Shown here: positions 1-7,026 of the stretch, piece after piece
Numbering within the stretch: position 1 is the first letter of the stretch
Layout: each line of letters begins with the position of its first letter
Assembly: GCA_018825665.1 (NCBI GenBank)
Contig: JAHJEG010000001.1
Span: forward strand, 1 to 64,000
Reading direction: 5' to 3'
Length of the DNA stretch: 64,000 nucleotides
Source of the DNA: a bacterium
Lineage (GTDB): Bacteria; Campylobacterota; Campylobacteria; Campylobacterales; Sulfurimonadaceae
The notes under the pieces: model-generated
Seen by the model: the letters and a program-made list of their open reading frames with translations, nothing else
What the model was told of the DNA's origin: nothing
Databases searched by the model: none
Made by a program: the position numbers and the translations under genes

Positions 1-61
1 ATATTATATTAGTTTTTTTTATATTTCGACGTTAAAATGTCCTATTTATATATATTTATAT

Positions 62-71
62 GGGGGGGGGG
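62..71. repeat. poly-G tract (10 G)
   Basis: Ten consecutive G residues stand in otherwise AT-rich, apparently non-coding DNA. G tracts of this length are the usual slipped-strand (phase-variation) sites in Campylobacter and Helicobacter. No convincing reading frame crosses it here; a short frame from 37 stops just after the tract. Any effect would therefore be on transcription or on a gene left of the window. Confidence 0.6.
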
Positions 72-194
72 AAATAATGTGACAGTTTTGTTTAAACTAA
101 GGTACGTCCCTTGTTGTTTTCCCTTACTTTTGGAATAAATAAAGTTGTTAGAAGTTATTTAGCAGGGTCATAAAACAGTTCCTGTTTAGGTGCC

Positions 195-239
195 ATTTAA
201 TACCTATTTAATACCTATTTAATATTATTTTGCTAGAAT
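195..239 (+). promoter_or_regulatory. promoter with three 11-bp direct repeats and a TAGAAT -10 box
   Basis: ATTTAATACCT occurs at 195-205 and 206-216, and a third copy, ATTTAATATTA, at 217-227. A 6-nt spacer leads to TAGAAT (234-239), preceded by an extended TG. Tandem 11-bp repeats in place of a -35 box are typical of sites for OmpR/PhoB-family activators. The geometry (three repeats, 6 nt, -10) is the same as in front of phoX at 48.55 kb, but the repeat sequence differs, suggesting a different regulator. Confidence 0.55.
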
Positions 240-275
240 TCCGACATGTAGAAACTTCGATATACAGGGTATATT

Positions 276-386
276 ATGCAAGATACGACGGATCCGATAG
301 ACTTAACCATTAGAACATTGGTACTGCTGGTAATTGCGGGGATATTTTACTTTACGCTCAAAAGTAAAAAAGAGGATAAAAAGTAA
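276..386 (+). CDS. small single-span membrane protein, function unknown
   Basis: A 36-residue frame begins MQDTTDPIDLTIRTL, continues as one hydrophobic segment (about residues 12-27) and ends in a lysine-rich tail (KSKKEDKK), so the C-terminus is probably cytoplasmic. The ribosome-binding site is weak. The frame lies about 36 nt downstream of a well-formed promoter at 195-239 and ends 9 nt before the convergent gene at 396. I do not recognise a family. The regulated-looking promoter is the main reason to believe it is expressed. Confidence 0.45.
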   Translation: MQDTTDPIDLTIRTLVLLVIAGIFYFTLKSKKEDKK

Positions 387-395
387 ACCGCTATA

Positions 396-722
396 CTAGT
401 GATTTACCTTTCTTTTTAAAACTTTTTCAACAGATTCTATCTTAGTTTTCAATCTATTTGTACACTCTTTTCTAATGTCAAATTTCAGTGAAGAATACAC
501 TCTCTCACAATCACTCAACTGCTCATACGCCAATGCAACTATATCCAAAGCTTCTTGCATACTTGAAGCCTCGATTACAGTGCCCATAGGTGTAAGCTGA
601 TAAGCGATACCTGATTTGTCTATAGCGTCTATTACCTTGCTTACATGTTTGGACACCGATGAGCCTTCTCTGCACTCATCAGATGTCGGAAACATTGAAA
701 ATTCCAAAAGAACACTTGTCAT
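396..722 (-). CDS. MTH1187/YkoF-type thiamine-binding-fold protein
   Basis: From the chosen start (MTSVLLEFSMFP) the protein is 108 residues and matches the small MTH1187 family (Pfam thiamine_BP, formerly DUF77). It has the N-terminal strand with EFSMFP, an SVSKHV segment, the YQLTPMGTVIEA hairpin and the RVYSSLKFDIRK strand. Family members form ferredoxin-like tetramers; some bind thiamine or related compounds, but an enzymatic role is not established. An upstream start at 773 would overlap the lipoprotein gene, so 722 is preferred, leaving 8 nt between the genes. They are probably co-transcribed. Confidence 0.7.
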   Translation of the reverse strand: MTSVLLEFSMFPTSDECREGSSVSKHVSKVIDAIDKSGIAYQLTPMGTVIEASSMQEALDIVALAYEQLSDCERVYSSLKFDIRKECTNRLKTKIESVEKVLKRKVNH

Positions 723-730
723 GAGAGTAT

Positions 731-934
731 TTAGTTTCCGTTTAGGTTCGTAGGATTTCCGTTCATCCCGCATCTACAGCCTGCACCGCATTGACACGGT
801 TTTGGGCACTTGCATTTAGGATTGTTGCATACTCCGCCGTTCATCCCGCCTAAGTTGCTTTGTGTCGGGGTACTGCATCCAGATATTAAGAACATCATTC
901 CCGCCGCTGCTATCACTTGAGCTATATATTTCAT
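731..934 (-). CDS. cysteine-rich (metallothionein-like) lipoprotein
   Basis: This 67-residue protein has a lipoprotein signal ending in the lipobox LISGC (about residues 17-21). The mature part is tiny and dominated by closely spaced cysteines: CNNPKCKCPKPCQCGAGCRC, seven Cys in 20 residues with three CxC pairs. The tail is Asn/Gly-rich. Such CxC spacing is the hallmark of metal-thiolate clusters, so a membrane-anchored periplasmic metal scavenger is a reasonable inference, not an established function. A GGAG ribosome-binding site precedes the ATG. An inverted repeat at 957-976 may be an operator. Confidence 0.7.
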   Translation of the reverse strand: MKYIAQVIAAAGMMFLISGCSTPTQSNLGGMNGGVCNNPKCKCPKPCQCGAGCRCGMNGNPTNLNGN

Positions 935-956
935 AACTACTCCTGCTTTTTTTTGA

Positions 957-976
957 TAAAGATAATAGTATCTTTA
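957..976 (-). promoter_or_regulatory. perfect inverted repeat upstream of the Cys-rich lipoprotein
   Basis: TAAAGATA (957-964) and TATCTTTA (969-976) are separated by 4 nt, just upstream of the ribosome-binding site of the lipoprotein gene. The position suits a repressor operator overlapping the promoter, but the regulator is unknown. Confidence 0.35.
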
Positions 977-1020
977 AAAATATTAATTGATTGTTAAAAA
1001 AATTTATACGTGAGGTTTTA

Positions 1021-1055
1021 AAAAAAGATTAAACAACCAAGCCCAAAAGGCTTGG
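1021..1055 (-). terminator. rho-independent terminator of sorAB
   Basis: CCAAGCC (1037-1043) pairs with GGCTTGG (1049-1055) around a 5-nt loop. Read on the minus strand the stem is followed by TTGTTTAATCTTTTTT. It lies just past the sorB stop codon. Confidence 0.8.
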
Positions 1056-1065
1056 ATATCGGGAT

Positions 1066-1377
1066 TTACTTAAGCTCGCCATTCCCATAATGTTCAAATA
1101 AATAATCAGTTGTAATCTCAACATCCTCTTTGGATATCGGTGCTTTAAAATGTATCACCATTTTAAGAACTTTTTTATTCCAGAAATCTTTGGATTGACG
1201 CCCCTGATTGATAATATAACCAAAAGAGTGGCACATGAGACAATTTGCCTGAATTGCATCAAAGCCCTTGCCCATTTTTATCTCATAAGGTATAAAAGGG
1301 ACTTCTACGGGTTCTTCTACCTGTGCAAATGCAGATGTGAAACTTAAAACTGCAATTAATACTATTTTTTTCATCAT
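1066..1377 (-). CDS. sorB: sulfite dehydrogenase, monohaem cytochrome c subunit (SorB-like)
   Basis: A 103-residue exported protein: signal peptide MMKKIVLIAVLSFTSAFA, then a single haem motif CLMCH (about residues 46-50). It follows sorA by 7 nt and is the natural electron acceptor of the molybdenum subunit, passing sulfite electrons to the periplasmic cytochrome pool. An AAGGTG ribosome-binding site favours the start at 1377 over the in-frame ATG at 1392, which lies inside sorA. The assignment rests on the haem motif and the pairing with sorA. Confidence 0.75.
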   Translation of the reverse strand: MMKKIVLIAVLSFTSAFAQVEEPVEVPFIPYEIKMGKGFDAIQANCLMCHSFGYIINQGRQSKDFWNKKVLKMVIHFKAPISKEDVEITTDYLFEHYGNGELK

Positions 1378-1384
1378 CTTCACC

Positions 1385-2581
1385 TTATACAACCTCCATA
1401 GTTACGACATCTATGCCGTTATACTTGTATCCGCCATGGTTCCACTTTATATCCTGCGCAAACGGCTGTTCGGCTCCAAGACGGTTGATAGCTTTTGCCA
1501 TGATGCTTACTTTTCCGTATTTCGTAGGTTTAAAAGCAAACCTAAATGCTCTAAAAGCATAACGCCCCGCATCCTTGTCCAGAATGGCAGTTTTCCATGT
1601 TTTTCCGCCATCAACCGAAATCACGACATCTTTGATTCCGTGTCCGTCATCAAAAGCAACGCCGCGAACAACAACATGTGAATTGTGATAGACGACAGTA
1701 TCGTTTGTCGGGTAGCCTATCACAGATTTTACATTCATCGTTGTTATAGGTTTGGTTGCCTTAAACTTATTATCCGGAGTTTCACATTCACAGTCATTAT
1801 CAGGAACACGATACGCAACATCCATAAAAAATAAAGATTCATATTCTGCAGTAACGGTAATATTGCTCAGCATTTTAACCCAGCTGTCCGAGTAGTGTCC
1901 AGGAATAACGAGACGCACAGGATATCCGTTTAGATAGGGCAGATCCTCTCCGTTCATCTCATATGCTACGATAACATGGTCGTCAAGCTCATCAATGCGC
2001 ATCTCTCTTACAAAGTTAGGGGTTTCATAATACGCTGCCGTTTCACTGCCGTTGAATCCAATCCAGTGTGCACCTTTTTTAAGTCCTGCACGATTGAGAA
2101 TATCACTCAGCCTCACACCCTTCCATTTGGCACAACCCATAGCTCCACTACCCCACTGTATACCGCCGGCTATAGGCTTGTATGCAGACCTGCTGTTTCC
2201 GCCGCACTGTAAAACTGCTGTAACTTCAACCTGCTCAAAATCTTTTTTTAATTCATTAAGCGAAATGGAAAGTTCCTGATTCACTAATCCGTTAATCTTA
2301 ATAGTATAGGTCTCAGGATCGATGTGTGTCGGGATTTCAGGCATATGCCATCTGACAAAGAACTCATCATTTGGCGTGATAGCCTTCGTAAAACTGTCTC
2401 TTGGAGTCTCAAGCAGAGGTGGTCTGTCTGAATAAGTGATTAACGGTCTTTTCTCCGGAAAAGCTATCTTGGAAACTTTACGGCTGTCTATCGGCTGCCC
2501 CGTAACTCCGGCAGATGCCGATGTACCCAGTGCAACTGCAGATGCTGCAAGTGATGCTTTTAAAAAATCTCTTCTTTGCAT
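1385..2581 (-). CDS. sorA: sulfite:cytochrome c oxidoreductase, molybdopterin subunit (SorA-like)
   Basis: 398 residues of the sulfite oxidase family. A Tat signal (QRRDFLKA) exports the folded protein. The Mo-binding region follows, with the ligand Cys at about 126 (VLQCGGNSR, equivalent to the CAGNRR motif of sulfite oxidases). The C-terminal half is the Ig-like Mo-co dimerisation domain (DVVISVDGGKTW). It oxidises sulfite to sulfate in the periplasm and transfers electrons to the cytochrome downstream. Related SoxC is possible by sequence, but there is no soxD-like or other sox gene beside it. A TAGAAT -10 box lies at 2606-2611. Confidence 0.85.
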   Translation of the reverse strand: MQRRDFLKASLAASAVALGTSASAGVTGQPIDSRKVSKIAFPEKRPLITYSDRPPLLETPRDSFTKAITPNDEFFVRWHMPEIPTHIDPETYTIKINGLVNQELSISLNELKKDFEQVEVTAVLQCGGNSRSAYKPIAGGIQWGSGAMGCAKWKGVRLSDILNRAGLKKGAHWIGFNGSETAAYYETPNFVREMRIDELDDHVIVAYEMNGEDLPYLNGYPVRLVIPGHYSDSWVKMLSNITVTAEYESLFFMDVAYRVPDNDCECETPDNKFKATKPITTMNVKSVIGYPTNDTVVYHNSHVVVRGVAFDDGHGIKDVVISVDGGKTWKTAILDKDAGRYAFRAFRFAFKPTKYGKVSIMAKAINRLGAEQPFAQDIKWNHGGYKYNGIDVVTMEVV

Positions 2582-2605
2582 AATCGCCCTTATATTTTTT
2601 ATTAG

Positions 2606-2611
2606 ATTCTA
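2606..2611 (-). promoter_or_regulatory. -10 element of sorAB
   Basis: TAGAAT on the minus strand, about 25 nt upstream of the sorA ATG. An AAGGGCG ribosome-binding site lies between them. No clear -35 box is seen. Confidence 0.45.
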
Positions 2612-2648
2612 TCATATGTGTAATTAAATGCAGTTAAACTATATTTTA

Positions 2649-4826
2649 TTACAAGGAATCCACGCTTAGTGATTTAGGCAATGTAATGCAAAAGACAGAA
2701 CCTTTATACACCACTCCGTTACATTCACTCTCTTTGTTTTTACACTCAATAGTTCCCTTGAGATGTTTGTCCAACAAGGTTTTTACTATAAACAGCCCAA
2801 GTCCCGTTCCCATCTCCTTGGTAGTATAATAGGGTTCAAAGATACGTTGCAATGTTTCTTTGTCTATCCCTCCGGCATTGTCACTCACCTCTATGACAAT
2901 ATTATCATCCGCTACATCCAAAAAGAGCGATATCTTTCTCTGACATGCATCCGAATCCCTTATACTCTCAATCGCATCTTTTGCATTGGCTATAAGGTTT
3001 AGCAAGATCTGCTTTAATTCACTTGGCAACCCCTCAATCGTAAAACCTTTGCGGGCTTCTTGTGTTTTGATGTCGCATACATTTAATACTCCGTTTTCAT
3101 CTCTGCAAAGAAGCTCAAAAGTAATATTATTCGCATTGAACTGTGCCCAGTACAGATGATGCAATTCTTCTATGGCATCAACGATATTAAATACTTTTTT
3201 GACATTTATCTTTGAAAAAAAGTTTCGAAACTCATCAATAGTATCCGACATCAGACGCACCTGAGACATCATTGCATCTCTTGATTTTTGCAAATACTCT
3301 GAATTTAACTCCCCGTATTTTTCGGCCGACACCAAATCCTGAATAATAAGCCCTATAGAATTAAGCGGCTGACGCCACTGGTGGGCGATGGCACTCAGCA
3401 TCTCACCCATTGCCGCAAATTTTGACTGCTGTAGTAGCATAGCTTCTTGTTCCCTTTGTTGGTCCTGAGCCAGCTTCAACTGTGAATAATCCCTGATACT
3501 TCCTACAAAAGAGAGTTCTCCATCCAATTCCATCTTCGAAACAGAAAGGCTTATAGGGATGAGATTTTGATCTTTATCCAGTCCGTGTATCTCCCGCTCC
3601 GCACCTATTACCGTACTGTGGCCGTCATCTTTATAATTCCTGATATATCCGTCATGCCTGCTGTGGTCCGGTTCGGGCACCAAAATATTTATATTTTTTC
3701 CAAGTAATTCTGATTCAGAATATCCAAACAGCTTTTCTGCCGAAAGATTAATCTTTTGTATAATCCCGACTCTGTTGATTACAAAGATTGCATCAAAAGC
3801 ATTATTAAAGATGGTTTCTATATAGTTTTGACTATGTTTGAGATTGTCTCTCTCTTCATTAAGGTTTTTTATAAAAAATACAATGATCCCAAATACCGGA
3901 ACCAAGACTAAAATTAACATAATAAATATAAAACCGCTTACCTGCACAGCCTTTTCAAAGAGCAGTGTGTCTATGGGAATTTTAGGCTCATACACGGCAA
4001 AAACTGTCTCATTGTTGAAAAAATGCATTTTTTTTACAAATAGATTGTCTGCTCTTTTTATATCTGAAAAATCATTTTTCAAGGCTTTTATTTGTGTAAA
4101 ATACTGATTAAAAAATTTTGGCGGAGTCTGATAACGAGACCACTTCCACTTTTCATCAGGATGCGAAATAAAATATCCATCAGAGTCCACGAGATAAAAA
4201 TTATTTAACGTAAGCTTAGAAATATCCTCTAGCCAGTGTTGCATACAATAGTTTGCGACAACCATTCCTACACGCCTGCCATCAATAAATACAGGTATGC
4301 CCATACGTAAAGTAGGTCTCCATGGAACTTCAACTTTTTTGTTTTCAACATTAAGGTCCAAAGATGAAAATCCCACACTGTTCTCATCAAGTTTTGAAAA
4401 TTTTATAAAATAATCTCTTTGGGATTTATCTTGTAAATCTTTTTCTTTGATTTGTACTATATCGTGGGCAATAGTTCTGTCAACTCTGACAAACTCCCTG
4501 CCGGAAGTATCAAGCAGCCTGAGCTGCATAATCATCTCGCTTCCCTTTACAAGATTATAAAAAAATATTTTGGTATCTTCCAGGGCATCACTGCCATTGT
4601 CATAAGAAAGAGATTTTCTGACGGCATGATGTTGCGAAATCATCTTGATGAAAAGATCCTTCTCTTTGACGAAATCCCTGAGCCTTTCTTCGATACCGTG
4701 ATGATTAAGTTCAATTTTTTCCATCTCGGTATCATAGAGATACTGTTCCATCTTCATCACCAAAAAAACAGCGACGAAAACAGCCGATACAACACTCAGC
4801 AGAAGAAATATGTAATGTTTTTTCAT
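2649..4826 (-). CDS. membrane sensor histidine kinase with extracytoplasmic domain and FixL-like PAS
   Basis: 725 residues. TM1 is about 5-24 and TM2 about 297-320, enclosing a large periplasmic Cache-type region. A PAS domain follows (about 335-450) whose RHDGYI segment puts His391 where FixL carries its haem-ligating His. Then come HisKA with phosphoacceptor His482 (AHQWRQPLN) and a HATPase with NLIANAKDAI, DNAGGI and GTGLGLFIVK. The gene starts 1 nt after the upstream PAS-GGDEF-EAL gene, and a lone receiver protein heads the operon. Haem binding is only suggested, because many non-haem PAS domains share HDGY. Confidence 0.85.
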   Translation of the reverse strand: MKKHYIFLLLSVVSAVFVAVFLVMKMEQYLYDTEMEKIELNHHGIEERLRDFVKEKDLFIKMISQHHAVRKSLSYDNGSDALEDTKIFFYNLVKGSEMIMQLRLLDTSGREFVRVDRTIAHDIVQIKEKDLQDKSQRDYFIKFSKLDENSVGFSSLDLNVENKKVEVPWRPTLRMGIPVFIDGRRVGMVVANYCMQHWLEDISKLTLNNFYLVDSDGYFISHPDEKWKWSRYQTPPKFFNQYFTQIKALKNDFSDIKRADNLFVKKMHFFNNETVFAVYEPKIPIDTLLFEKAVQVSGFIFIMLILVLVPVFGIIVFFIKNLNEERDNLKHSQNYIETIFNNAFDAIFVINRVGIIQKINLSAEKLFGYSESELLGKNINILVPEPDHSRHDGYIRNYKDDGHSTVIGAEREIHGLDKDQNLIPISLSVSKMELDGELSFVGSIRDYSQLKLAQDQQREQEAMLLQQSKFAAMGEMLSAIAHQWRQPLNSIGLIIQDLVSAEKYGELNSEYLQKSRDAMMSQVRLMSDTIDEFRNFFSKINVKKVFNIVDAIEELHHLYWAQFNANNITFELLCRDENGVLNVCDIKTQEARKGFTIEGLPSELKQILLNLIANAKDAIESIRDSDACQRKISLFLDVADDNIVIEVSDNAGGIDKETLQRIFEPYYTTKEMGTGLGLFIVKTLLDKHLKGTIECKNKESECNGVVYKGSVFCITLPKSLSVDSL

Positions 4827-4827
4827 A

Positions 4828-6417
4828 TTAAAAATCTACGACTTTATTCTCTTTTTGAGGTTCTTCTGAAGGCTGCGCAATATAATAGCCCTGAATCAGG
4901 TCGATTCCAAGGACCTTCACTGTATCAAATATTTCCTTGTCACTCACAAATTCCGCAACCGTTTGCATACCTAATTCACGCGCAAACATAGCTATGGACT
5001 GAACAATTATTTTTGAATTTTGGTCTATATTGACGTTGCGTATCAAAGAGCCGTCTATTTTCAATATATCGATATCGAGATTTATCAGATATGAAAAATT
5101 GGAATACCCGCTTCCAAAATCATCAATGGCAACACGAATTCCGTTTTCCTTGAGACGTGTCAAAACATTCCTGAATGTCTCAAAATTTTCTATCCCCTCA
5201 GACTCCAACACCTCCGCAATGACACGATTTTTCATATTGTTCTCGCTCACCGCAGAAATAAAATACTCTATTGTTTCCTCATCCAAAAGATCTTCTATGG
5301 AGAAATTCAGAGTAAGTATCTCTTTTCTTTTGGCAAACATTGCGCATCCCTGATTGATCATAGCCCTTGTAATCTGACTGTAGAGACGCGAATGCTTTGC
5401 AACTTCCAAAAAGACAAAAGGGGAGATGACGGTTCCATCTTCTTGTATGAGGCGCACAAGAGCTTCATATTTTGTTATGGATTTTTTTTGCACATCGTAA
5501 ATAGGTTGAAAGTATGCTCTTATTCTCTCATCCAAAAGAGCTTCTTTTATTTTTCTCGTCCATTCAAAATTTTTTTCATACTCATGCTGTTTTGATGACA
5601 ATTCATCAAAGATATGTAAAAAGTGTTTTGCTTTTTTAGCTGAGTCAAGTGCATCCAGAGCGGCTTCGAATAAATTTTCTATTTGCATGTTCTTGTAGGC
5701 AATGGAGCATGTCAGATCTATATCAAAAGATATCTCCTGATACTTAAAGGGATGTTTTTGAATAAAAGAGCGTACCGCATTTGCAAATGCTTCAAACTCT
5801 TCGACGCAGTTGCCGGATTTATACACGGCAAATTCATCCGCTGAAACTCTATAGGCGGAGGCATTCCCTACAGCAGGGATTAATTCAACTATAGTTTGCG
5901 CAAGGTACATTAAAGCCTCATCACCCAAACTCACTCCAAACAAAAGGTTGATCTCTTTAAAGTGGTTTATGTCCAAGATAAGCAGGCTTGCTTCTTCATC
6001 TTTTTTGATATCTTCTTGAAGCTTAATTCTGTTTGGAAGAGAGGTAAGCCTGTCGGTTATTATTTCTGATTGCAACTGTTCTTTGTTCAGTATAAGTGAC
6101 GTGATATCCGTCTTTATGGATATAAACTCCACAATCTGTCCCTTATTATCGAGAATAGGAGCGATTGTCGTCTCTATGTAAAAGTTGCTGCCGTCTTTGC
6201 GACGATTTTTTATAATCCCCTGCCAAACCTGCTTGTTTAGAATTGTACTCCACATGTTTTTGAAAAAACTCTTGGGCATATCCGGATGTCGAACGATGCT
6301 GTGCGGTTTTCCGACAAGTTCTTCCTCCTTGTATCCGCTTAAAACACAAAATTTTTCATTGACGTAAGAGATAATCCCTTTTTTATCTGTAATGGTTATA
6401 TTGTTACTTAAATCCAC
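4828..6417 (-). CDS. PAS-GGDEF-EAL protein, probable c-di-GMP phosphodiesterase
   Basis: 529 residues, soluble. An Aer-like PAS covers about 1-110 (ITDKKGIISYVNEKF, GYKEEELVGKPHSIVRHPDMP). The GGDEF domain is degenerate (SADEF in place of GGDEF), so cyclase activity is unlikely. The EAL domain keeps its catalytic signature: EAL in KYEALVRL, the Asn of TLNFS, the Glu of AEVLES, DDFGSG and LKIDGS. c-di-GMP hydrolysis is therefore the likely activity. It sits between the receiver gene (30 nt gap) and the sensor kinase (1 nt gap), which suggests phosphorelay input. Confidence 0.85.
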   Translation of the reverse strand: MDLSNNITITDKKGIISYVNEKFCVLSGYKEEELVGKPHSIVRHPDMPKSFFKNMWSTILNKQVWQGIIKNRRKDGSNFYIETTIAPILDNKGQIVEFISIKTDITSLILNKEQLQSEIITDRLTSLPNRIKLQEDIKKDEEASLLILDINHFKEINLLFGVSLGDEALMYLAQTIVELIPAVGNASAYRVSADEFAVYKSGNCVEEFEAFANAVRSFIQKHPFKYQEISFDIDLTCSIAYKNMQIENLFEAALDALDSAKKAKHFLHIFDELSSKQHEYEKNFEWTRKIKEALLDERIRAYFQPIYDVQKKSITKYEALVRLIQEDGTVISPFVFLEVAKHSRLYSQITRAMINQGCAMFAKRKEILTLNFSIEDLLDEETIEYFISAVSENNMKNRVIAEVLESEGIENFETFRNVLTRLKENGIRVAIDDFGSGYSNFSYLINLDIDILKIDGSLIRNVNIDQNSKIIVQSIAMFARELGMQTVAEFVSDKEIFDTVKVLGIDLIQGYYIAQPSEEPQKENKVVDF

Positions 6418-6447
6418 TATGTGCTTATACTGATTAAGCAGAGTTTT

Positions 6448-6840
6448 TTACTCTTGGAGTTCACTCTTGATTTTTATCTCCTGGGAGATCCGTTCAATCA
6501 TGGTGATTAGTTTTGGAATATCCACGGGTTTTGTCAAAAAGTGGCTGACTTTTGCTTCTATAGCCTTAATAAAATATTCCTGCTCGCTAAAGGCTGATAC
6601 AACGATTACAGGGATATCCGCATATAATTTTTTAATAATCTCAATCATTTCAAGACCGCTCATGCCCGGCATTTTTATATCCGTGATGATAAGATCGGGT
6701 CTCGATGTTTTTATGGCATGCAAAGCTTCTGAGGACTGTGAATAGGAGTGTAATGTACGCACTTCTCTTGATAAAATCCTGGACAATATCTCCCGAAGTT
6801 CTTTATCATCCTCAACAACCATCACATCTATATTCAGCAT
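6448..6840 (-). CDS. stand-alone response regulator receiver domain
   Basis: 130 residues containing only a REC domain: acidic pair in VVEDDKELR, phosphoacceptor Asp54 (IITDIKMPGMSG), the switch Ser in VVSAFSE, and the Lys of FLTKPVD. With no output domain it probably acts by protein contact, most simply with the PAS-GGDEF-EAL protein or the kinase encoded next in the operon. The ribosome-binding site AGGACGGA sits directly before the ATG. Confidence 0.85.
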   Translation of the reverse strand: MLNIDVMVVEDDKELREILSRILSREVRTLHSYSQSSEALHAIKTSRPDLIITDIKMPGMSGLEMIEIIKKLYADIPVIVVSAFSEQEYFIKAIEAKVSHFLTKPVDIPKLITMIERISQEIKIKSELQE

Positions 6841-6931
6841 TCATTCCGTCCTGTTTTATATTACATTCGAGTGATATGTTACCTGCCGCTAACATAAATA
6901 ATCATAAAACTTATAAATTGTTTTATTCATA

Positions 6932-6941
6932 TCCACATGCC
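6932..6941 (-). repeat. GGCATGTGGA motif (intergenic)
   Basis: 10-mer copy followed by T, in the gap between the divergent receiver and TonB-receptor genes; one of 28 copies in the window. Confidence 0.9.
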
Positions 6942-6949
6942 GATTCGAC

Positions 6950-6982
6950 TTACAATCCACTTAACACATAATTAACACAGCT
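6950..6982 (+). promoter_or_regulatory. 11-bp direct repeats upstream of the TonB-dependent receptor
   Basis: TTAACACATAA (6961-6971) and TTAACACAGCT (6972-6982) are adjacent 11-bp repeats; TTACAATCCAC (6950-6960) is a weaker third. The period fits an OmpR/PhoB-type regulator. No good -10 lies at the spacing seen at the phoX promoter, so the role is uncertain. Confidence 0.35.
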
Positions 6983-7026
6983 TTGTTAAAGTTTTGCAAT
7001 TTCAAAAATCACATTTAAGGAACCCC

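Noticed and set aside
37-120. Short frame across the poly-G tract as a phase-variable gene
   Set aside because: Whatever the tract length, the frame stays below about 35 codons and has no recognisable product.
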